Assembly (NCBI GenBank): GCA_002336765.1
Contig: DDES01000111.1
Coordinates: forward strand, 1-12,512
Direction: 5' to 3'
Length of the DNA stretch: 12,512 bases
Origin: Novosphingobium sp. UBA1948
Lineage (GTDB): Bacteria; Pseudomonadota; Alphaproteobacteria; Sphingomonadales; Sphingomonadaceae
Shown: positions 7,495 through 12,512 of the stretch, piece after piece
Layout of the letters: each line of letters opens with the position of its first letter
Numbering within the stretch: the stretch's first letter is position 1
Translations under genes and position numbers: made by a program
Notes under the pieces: generated by a model
Seen by the model: the letters and a program-made list of their open reading frames with translations, nothing else
Database searches by the model: none
Told to the model about the DNA's origin: nothing

Positions 7495-8827
7495 GGCCAG
7501 CCTCCTTATCGGCAGCGGCAGGAATGACCGGCGCCTCCGGCTCGGTCAGCAATCTTTGCCATTGGGCGTAGAAACCGCGCGCGGCATGTTCGGAAAAGAT
7601 CCAGCCCACCTCGCCGGGGAAATCGGGATCATCCTTGCGGCTCTTGCCCATGCCCATGCCGACATGGAACAAAGTGTCACGCGCGGTGGGCGATTGCAGC
7701 ACGCGCTGGATTTCCACCCAGTTCTCGCCATCTTCCTGCTCGAAAATGCCGCTGGCGCTGAAGGAACGCAGCCCGCCGACGCGATAGGCCTCTTTCACCT
7801 CGTCCGAGGCATCGGCCTCGACTAGGCTCCACGCCCAAACCTCGATCTCGTTGGGGCCCTTGGGATGCCACACGCGCACGGTGTTGACCGAGGGCAGGAA
7901 GGAGAAATTGGGGAAAACGGTCATATGCTGGGCATGCATCCGCTGGCCCCGCACATGCCCCAGCCGGTCGACGGCACTGGCCATCCCCTCTTCCATCGCA
8001 TAGCGGCCCACTTCCGGCCCCACGAAGGCACTGAGCAATTCGCGCCGCCCGGCGTCCAGCATGAAGCCGGTGCCATGGCCGCGATCGCTGCTATATTGCC
8101 GCCCGTCGCCGCCATCGCTGCCCGCGTAGGAGCCGCCCGGAATGGTCACTGCCACCGCCGAGAGATGGGCAAACATGGCGTGATAGGAATCCGAGGCGAA
8201 TTGCTCGGCGGCGAATTTCCAGTTGCAGGGGATCACCCATTTGTGGATCCCGCCAATCGCCTCGGTGCCCGCCGGCGAACGGTCGAGCAGAATATCGAGA
8301 TAGAAGGCAGCATCGCCCAGATAGTCGGTGAATTCGGGCGCGTTCTCGTCCCAGCAGCCGAAGATCAGCCCCTTGTAGCGGGCAATCCGCGGCACCGCGC
8401 GGGCGCTCCACGCCTTGTGGTCCACCTTGCCATAGGCATGCTCTTCCAACGGCACATTGATCAGTTCGCCGCCCAGATCATAGACCCAGCCATGATAGAT
8501 ACAGGAGAAATTGCGCGCCTGCCCCGCATCGGACCGGCACAGCCGCATGCCGCGATGGCGACACTGGTTGAGGAAAGCCTTTACCCCGCCATCCTTCTGG
8601 CGCACCACCACCACGGGATCCTCGCCCATATAGGTGGAGAGGAAATCGCCCGCCTTGGGAATTTGCGTCTCATGCGCCAGAAACAGCCAGCAGCGCTTGA
8701 AAACGCTGTCCAGTTCAAGCTGGTAAATCTCGGGATCGACATAGGCGCTGGCCTCGATCGTGCCTGCATCCCGATCGAAAATGCGACGCGCCTTCGCCCG
8801 CGCCGAAGCGTGGTTCTCACCTGTCAC
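7484..8827 (-). CDS. Ring-hydroxylating dioxygenase alpha (large) subunit, Rieske non-heme iron oxygenase
   Basis: This 447-residue catalytic subunit adds O2 to an aromatic ring to give a cis-dihydrodiol. The Rieske domain has Cys89-x-His91 (CRHRGMRLC) and Cys109-x2-His112 (CIYHGW). The mononuclear iron site has Asp214-x2-His217-x4-His222, with Asp366 (FEQEDGENW) as likely third ligand. Asp214 is the conserved bridge that passes electrons from the neighbouring Rieske centre. Length matches biphenyl, phenylpropionate and PAH dioxygenases (about 445-460). The start is GTG, with GGGAG six bases upstream; the nearby ATG at 8840 is out of frame. It is the first gene of the operon, 76 bases from the divergent regulator. 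Within the family it resembles the BphA/NidA/HcaE type, and the substrate cannot be assigned from motifs. Confidence 0.95.
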   Translation of the reverse strand: MTGENHASARAKARRIFDRDAGTIEASAYVDPEIYQLELDSVFKRCWLFLAHETQIPKAGDFLSTYMGEDPVVVVRQKDGGVKAFLNQCRHRGMRLCRSDAGQARNFSCIYHGWVYDLGGELINVPLEEHAYGKVDHKAWSARAVPRIARYKGLIFGCWDENAPEFTDYLGDAAFYLDILLDRSPAGTEAIGGIHKWVIPCNWKFAAEQFASDSYHAMFAHLSAVAVTIPGGSYAGSDGGDGRQYSSDRGHGTGFMLDAGRRELLSAFVGPEVGRYAMEEGMASAVDRLGHVRGQRMHAQHMTVFPNFSFLPSVNTVRVWHPKGPNEIEVWAWSLVEADASDEVKEAYRVGGLRSFSASGIFEQEDGENWVEIQRVLQSPTARDTLFHVGMGMGKSRKDDPDFPGEVGWIFSEHAARGFYAQWQRLLTEPEAPVIPAAADKEAGHDA

Positions 8828-8903
8828 CGCTCTCTCCCATATTTTGACTTTTGCCTTGCGCTATGTGTATTCGTTGACCACCCATTCAGGCATTGGCCGC
8901 AAC
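8828..8903. promoter_or_regulatory. Divergent control region between the regulator and the catabolic operon
   Basis: These 76 bases must hold both divergent promoters and any operator. It is less G+C-rich than its surroundings. For the regulator, TTGACT (8844-8849) and TATTCG (8868-8873) form a possible -35/-10 pair with an 18-base spacer; the -10 match is poor. For the operon I find no convincing sigma-70 pair on the minus strand, which fits a promoter needing an activator. TTGAC occurs twice on the plus strand (8844 and 8874), 30 bases apart; this could be chance. The regulator's ATG has no clear Shine-Dalgarno sequence. Confidence 0.45.
8834..8838 (-). promoter_or_regulatory. Ribosome binding site for the GTG-started alpha-subunit gene
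   Basis: The minus strand reads GGGAG, followed by six bases and GTG at 8827. This supports the non-ATG start for the first gene of the operon. The only nearby ATG (8840) overlaps this site and is out of frame. Confidence 0.7.
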
Positions 8904-9836
8904 ATGAAACAACTTGATCCATCGTTCAAAGTTACCCCGCTCGACCGCCTGCCCAATCCGCGCATGGACGGGGTCGAATTCGGCTTTCTGAGGCTGGGCG
9001 CTGGCGAGCATCTGGTGGTGGAGGAAAAGCCGTGGAGCTGGTTCTTTCAGGTGCGGCGCGGCACGCTCGAAGTGCGGCTGGAAAACGAACCGCCGATTAT
9101 CGTCCGGCAAGGAAGCTGCGTGGGCATCGATGGTCGAAAACCCTTCGAATTAATGGAAATTTCTCGCCGCCCGGGGGGCACCAGCCGCTTTCGCGAACTG
9201 GCACCTTGGGCCGCGCACAGCGATCAGCCACTCGAACTGTTGGTGGGCCATGCGCCGCTGGCTGCCAACCTGCTGCTGGCCTCGTTCTGGGCGACCGTTC
9301 ATCTGGCGCATGACTACGATGGCCCCGCCGCGCAATGGGTTGCGCAATTGACCGATCTGATCGTGCTGGAATTGTCAGCCGATCAAGAAAAGGTGGACCG
9401 CGCGGGCATCCTGCAAAGGCTGGCCGAACTGATCGTCATCGTGCTCGTGCGACATATGTCGGAAGAGGCTGCGCTGATCCGCGAGAATCTGCCGACCGCC
9501 TTGCACGACCCGCGCATCTGGCGCGCGCTGGCCGCGTTTCAGCGGGCGCCGGATGCGGCATGGACGGTGGAGGGACTGGCCCGCGTGGCCGGCATGTCGC
9601 GCACCGGTTTTGCGGTGCGCTTTCAGGAATTGCTCGGCCAGCCCCCCCTGCATTGCCTTGCCAAGCTGCGGATGGATATGGCCGCCGACATGCTGGCGCA
9701 GGAAAATGTGCCGGTCAAAACCATCGCCGAGCGGGTGGGCTATGGCACCGAGGCCGCCTTCAATCGCGCCTTTGTCCGGCACTATGGCACCAGCCCCGGC
9801 CGCTGGCGCCAACGCCAGCGGCACGAGGCCAACTAG
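8904..9836 (+). CDS. AraC/XylS-family transcriptional regulator
   Basis: This 310-residue regulator has an N-terminal cupin-like effector domain (about 20-110: WSWFFQVRRGTLEVRLENEPPIIVRQGSCVGI). A helical linker follows, then a C-terminal AraC DNA-binding domain (about 205-305) with two helix-turn-helix units. The first is near 222-242 (VEGLARVAGMSRTGFAVRF) and the second near 272-293 (KTIAERVGYGTEAAFNRAF), followed by the typical HYGTSPGRWR end. I start it at ATG 8904. The open frame extends 48 codons further, but that stretch lies across the divergent promoter and into the opposing gene. No good ribosome site is seen. It is divergent from the dioxygenase operon and is its most likely activator. 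It may also influence paaGZ, on which it converges. The effector is unknown. Confidence 0.92.
   Translation: MKQLDPSFKVTPLDRLPNPRMDGVEFGFLRLGAGEHLVVEEKPWSWFFQVRRGTLEVRLENEPPIIVRQGSCVGIDGRKPFELMEISRRPGGTSRFRELAPWAAHSDQPLELLVGHAPLAANLLLASFWATVHLAHDYDGPAAQWVAQLTDLIVLELSADQEKVDRAGILQRLAELIVIVLVRHMSEEAALIRENLPTALHDPRIWRALAAFQRAPDAAWTVEGLARVAGMSRTGFAVRFQELLGQPPLHCLAKLRMDMAADMLAQENVPVKTIAERVGYGTEAAFNRAFVRHYGTSPGRWRQRQRHEAN
9799..9822. terminator. Perfect hairpin at the convergent end of the regulator and paaZ genes
   Basis: GCCGCTGGCG (9799-9808) and CGCCAGCGGC (9813-9822) form a perfect 10-bp stem with a CCAA loop. It lies within the last codons of the regulator gene (coding the Arg/Gln-rich tail) and begins 10 bases beyond the paaZ stop on the minus strand, the usual place for a terminator stem. 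No U tract follows on either strand, so it may work poorly or rely on Rho. The two genes leave no other room for a terminator between them. Confidence 0.5.
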
Positions 9837-11863
9837 ACCGCGTTCATCGTGAGCAAATCATAGGTAGCGACCAGATCACCGGTCTGGTCCGTCACCCGCA
9901 CCGCCCATGTCACCTCACCATACTCGTCGGGCTTGCGCAGGGCTTTGGCCTTGACGGTCAGAGTCACACTGATCGTCGTTTCGGGCGGAACAGGCTTGAC
10001 GAAGCGCAGGCTTTCCAGCCCGAAATTGGCAAGCACCGGCCCCGGCGCCGCATCGACAAACAGGCCCGCCGCAAAGGACAGGATGAGGTAGCCATGCGCC
10101 ACGCGGCCGGGGAAGAAAGGGTTCGCCGCCGCGGCCTCCTCGTCCATATGGGCATAAAACGTGTCACCGGTGAAATGGGCGAAATGCTCGATATCCTCCA
10201 GCGTGATGGTGCGCGATCCGGTCCATTGCGTGCGGCCGATGTCCAGCTCGCCATAGCGCAGGCGGAAGGGATGGCGCTCCCCCTGCGTTTGCGGCGCGCC
10301 GGGCAGCCATGTGCCGGTGATCGCCGACAGGGTGCGCGGTGAACCTTGCAGGGCGCTACGCTGCATATAATGCTTCACACCACGGATGCCGCCCATTTCC
10401 TCGCCGCCACCTGCGCGGCCCGGTCCGCCGTGGATCAGCATCGGCAGGGGCGAGCCGTGGCCGGTGGATTCGCGCGCGCAATCACGGTCGATCAGCACGA
10501 TACGCCCGTGATAGGCCGCTGCCCCCAGCACAAAAGCCCGCGCCAGCGCCGGATCATGGGTAAACACCGACAGGGCCAGCGAACCCTTGCCGCGATTGGC
10601 CAGAGCGATGGCATCCTCCACATCGCTATAGGGCATGAGCGTGGCCACCGGCCCGAAAGCCTCGATGTCATGCACCGCGCTAGCCTGCCAGGGATCATCG
10701 GCTCTAAACAACAGCGGCGCGATAAAGGCGCCCTGCCCCGCCGCCACGCCGCACGCCTCGACCGCATCGATTGTGCCCGACACCAGCCGCGCCTCGGTGG
10801 CCAGCAGGCGGGCCTTGGCGCGCACATCCTGCAATTGCCGCAAGGAGGCCAGCGCGCCCATCGTCACGCCTTCCACCGCCGGATCGCCCACCACGACCTT
10901 GGTCAGCCGCGCCGTGATCGCCTCCTGCACCGCGTCGATCTGCGCGGCGGGCACCAGCGCGCGGCGGATGGCGGTGCATTTCTGCCCCGCCTTGGTGGTC
11001 ATCTCGCGCACCACTTCCTTCACGAAAAGATCGAATTCCTCGCTGCCCTCCACCGCGTCCGGCCCCAGAATCGAGGCATTGAGCGAATCCTGCTCGGCCA
11101 CGAAACGCACAGCCTCGCGCAGCACCACCGGATGGTTCTTCAGCTTGGCCGCCGTCGCCGCCGATCCGGTGAAGGACACCACATCCTGACAGGTAAGGTG
11201 GTCAAGCAGATCGCCCACATCGCCCGCGATCAATTGCAGCGCCCCATCGGGCAACAGGCCGGTGTCCAGCATGATCCGCACGCAGGCCTGCGTCACCTGC
11301 GCGCCCTGCGTAGCGGGCTTCACGATGGCCGGAACCCCCGCCAACAGCGTCGGCCCCAGCTTTTCCAGCATGCCCCATACGGGGAAGTTGAAAGCGTTGA
11401 TATGCACTGCCGCACCGGGCAGCGAGGTATAAACATGCTGGCCGATGAAACTGCCGCGCTTGCCGATCGGCTCGACATCGCCGTCCATCAACACATGGCC
11501 GTCGGGCAATTCACGCCGCCCCTTGGAGGACATGGTGTAGAGCGTGCCCGCGCCGCCCTCGATATCGATCCAGCTATCGTTGCGGGTGGCGCCGGTGGCG
11601 GCGGACAGCGCATAGAGCTCTTCCTTGTGCTCCATGATCGCGCTGGCCAGCCCCTTGAGCAGCCGCGCGCGATCATGGAACGACAGGCGGCGCAGGTTCG
11701 GCCCGCCCACATTGCGTGCGTGGGCCAGCATGCCGGCAAAATCCAGCCCCTGCGTGCCGGTGCGCGCCACCACCGCGCCACTCACGGCGGAATGGATATC
11801 CTGCATGCCCTCGCCGGACTGGAACCACTGATCGCGGGCGTAATTCTGGACTGTCAAAACCAT
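9833..11863 (-). CDS. paaZ: PaaZ: bifunctional oxepin-CoA hydrolase / 3-oxo-5,6-dehydrosuberyl-CoA semialdehyde dehydrogenase
   Basis: This 676-residue fusion (E. coli PaaZ is about 680) opens the oxepin-CoA ring and oxidises the resulting aldehyde in aerobic phenylacetate breakdown. The N-terminal aldehyde dehydrogenase domain (1 to about 520) shows NAFNFPVWG (156-164), VKPATQ (181-186), SFTGS (230-234), general-base Glu257 in VAEQDSLN and catalytic Cys296 in GQKCTAIRRA. The C-terminal MaoC-type hydratase domain (about 535-676) has FTGDTFYAHMDEEAA with Asp567 and His572, then VAHGYLILSFAAGLF. Both active sites look intact. The start at 11863 has GAGG eight bases upstream. In-frame codons further up belong to the spacer and the end of paaG. 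It lies 19 bases after paaG, as expected for a shared transcript. Its stop overlaps that of the converging regulator. Confidence 0.96.
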   Translation of the reverse strand: MVLTVQNYARDQWFQSGEGMQDIHSAVSGAVVARTGTQGLDFAGMLAHARNVGGPNLRRLSFHDRARLLKGLASAIMEHKEELYALSAATGATRNDSWIDIEGGAGTLYTMSSKGRRELPDGHVLMDGDVEPIGKRGSFIGQHVYTSLPGAAVHINAFNFPVWGMLEKLGPTLLAGVPAIVKPATQGAQVTQACVRIMLDTGLLPDGALQLIAGDVGDLLDHLTCQDVVSFTGSAATAAKLKNHPVVLREAVRFVAEQDSLNASILGPDAVEGSEEFDLFVKEVVREMTTKAGQKCTAIRRALVPAAQIDAVQEAITARLTKVVVGDPAVEGVTMGALASLRQLQDVRAKARLLATEARLVSGTIDAVEACGVAAGQGAFIAPLLFRADDPWQASAVHDIEAFGPVATLMPYSDVEDAIALANRGKGSLALSVFTHDPALARAFVLGAAAYHGRIVLIDRDCARESTGHGSPLPMLIHGGPGRAGGGEEMGGIRGVKHYMQRSALQGSPRTLSAITGTWLPGAPQTQGERHPFRLRYGELDIGRTQWTGSRTITLEDIEHFAHFTGDTFYAHMDEEAAAANPFFPGRVAHGYLILSFAAGLFVDAAPGPVLANFGLESLRFVKPVPPETTISVTLTVKAKALRKPDEYGEVTWAVRVTDQTGDLVATYDLLTMNAV

Positions 11864-11871
11864 CGGGGGAT

Positions 11872-11875
11872 CCTC
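11872..11875 (-). promoter_or_regulatory. Ribosome binding site that decides the paaZ start
   Basis: GAGG on the minus strand, eight bases before the ATG at 11863. This is the only plausible site near the point where PaaZ homology begins, and it excludes a 30-codon extension back into paaG. Confidence 0.55.
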
Positions 11876-11882
11876 GAAACTG

Positions 11883-12512
11883 TCAGTCGCCGGTAAAAAC
11901 CGGCGGGCGTTTTTCCATGAAGGCGGCGACGCCCTCGCGATATTCGGCGCCAAAGCCCAGCTCGCGCATCAGGTCGCGCTCCATCACCAATGCCTCGTCG
12001 AGACTGCGGTCCAGCGCGCTGCGAAGGCTGTGCTTGATCGCGGCCAGTCCGCGCGGTGGCCCGCTGGCCAGACGGCGGGCGAGCGCCATGCTCTCGGCCT
12101 CCAGCGCGTCATCCTCCACACAGCGCCAGATCATGCCCCATGCGGCGGCTTGTTCGGCCGGCAAAGGCTCGGCTGTGAGCGCCAGCCCCAGCGCGCGCGC
12201 CTGCCCCGCCAGACGCGGCAGGATATGTGTGCCGCCGGTGTCGGGGATCAGCCCCAGATTGGCGAAGGACTGGATGAAGCGCGCGCTGCGCGCCGCCAGC
12301 ACCAGATCGCAGCCCAGCGCCAGATTGGCGCCCGCCCCCGCCGCCACGCCATTCACCGCGCAAACCACAATGCGGTCGCCCTTCGCCAGTCGCCGCACCA
12401 GCGGCGCCCAGTAGCGCTCCACCGAAGCCCCCAGATCGACTGGCGCGGCATCGGGCGCCACCGCGCGGTCGGCCAGATCCTGCCCCGCGCAAAAGCCGCG
12501 CCCCGCGCCCGT
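11883..12512 (-). CDS. paaG: PaaG: 1,2-epoxyphenylacetyl-CoA isomerase (enoyl-CoA hydratase/isomerase family), partial
   Basis: This is the C-terminal 209 residues of a crotonase-fold enzyme that, in the phenylacetate pathway, isomerises ring-1,2-epoxyphenylacetyl-CoA to the oxepin. The reading frame runs off the window end, so about 50 N-terminal residues are missing relative to the usual 262. The fragment begins TGAGRGFCAGQDL, which contains the oxyanion-hole strand. It continues with CAVNGVAAGAGANLALGCDL, LGLIPDTGGT with the conserved acidic residue, AAWGMIW and the tail YREGVAAFMEKRPPVFTG. These are all PaaG-type signatures rather than a generic enoyl-CoA hydratase. The internal GTG at 12461 is not the start. 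Placement directly before paaZ supports the assignment; a paralogue with the PaaF role is much less likely. Confidence 0.92.
   Translation of the reverse strand, partial: TGAGRGFCAGQDLADRAVAPDAAPVDLGASVERYWAPLVRRLAKGDRIVVCAVNGVAAGAGANLALGCDLVLAARSARFIQSFANLGLIPDTGGTHILPRLAGQARALGLALTAEPLPAEQAAAWGMIWRCVEDDALEAESMALARRLASGPPRGLAAIKHSLRSALDRSLDEALVMERDLMRELGFGAEYREGVAAFMEKRPPVFTGD

Noticed and set aside
8760..8903. N-terminal extension of the AraC regulator by 48 codons
   Set aside because: The extension reads through the opposite-strand alpha-subunit start and the divergent promoter region. The family-like sequence begins after ATG 8904.
10346..11896. Open frame of 516 codons on the plus strand opposite paaZ
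   Set aside because: It is a mirror frame of an intact PaaZ, with no family motifs and a His/Arg/Gln-rich composition typical of antisense frames in such DNA.
11883..12461. Complete short enoyl-CoA hydratase starting at GTG 12461
   Set aside because: The same frame continues to the window end with the conserved GRGFCAGQDL segment, so the gene is truncated by the window and does not start there.

Overview
The window is visibly G+C-rich DNA whose protein-coding style points to an alphaproteobacterium of the sphingomonad group (Novosphingobium/Sphingobium-like). The main clues are a sphingomonad-type TonB-dependent receptor beside aromatic catabolic genes, tightly overlapping genes with GGAGG-type ribosome sites, and GTG start use. 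This placement is an inference from gene content, since no rRNA or marker gene is present. No mobile element, tRNA, CRISPR array or attachment site is visible, and no gene-free stretch exceeds 300 bases.

Layout, read in the direction of transcription. (1) Right end, minus strand: the 3' part of paaG (cut by the window edge), then 19 bases later paaZ. These are two ring-isomerising and ring-opening enzymes of the aerobic phenylacetyl-CoA pathway. (2) Plus strand, 8904-9836: an AraC-family regulator that converges on paaZ. The two stop codons share the four bases CTAG, and a perfect 10-bp hairpin sits inside the end of the regulator gene. (3) Bases 8828-8903: a 76-base divergent control region. 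(4) Minus strand, 8827 down to 2481: a seven-gene catabolic operon. In order it encodes the Rieske dioxygenase alpha subunit, the beta subunit, a cis-dihydrodiol dehydrogenase, an extradiol ring-cleavage dioxygenase, a meta-cleavage-product hydrolase, a Rieske ferredoxin and an acyl-CoA ligase. (5) Minus strand, 2394-49: a TonB-dependent outer-membrane receptor, followed by an 11-bp terminator-like hairpin at 3-37.

How the genes work together (inference from families). The receptor would import an aromatic compound. The dioxygenase, fed electrons by the ferredoxin, makes a cis-dihydrodiol. The short-chain dehydrogenase converts this to a catechol, the extradiol enzyme opens the ring next to the hydroxyls, and the alpha/beta hydrolase splits the product into 2-hydroxypenta-2,4-dienoate (or a substituted form) and a carboxylic acid. 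The ligase can turn that acid into a CoA thioester. paaG and paaZ next door raise the possibility that the acid is phenylacetate, or that it is routed through phenylacetyl-CoA. The ferredoxin reductase and the hydroxypentadienoate-degrading enzymes are not in the window. The actual substrate cannot be named from sequence alone.
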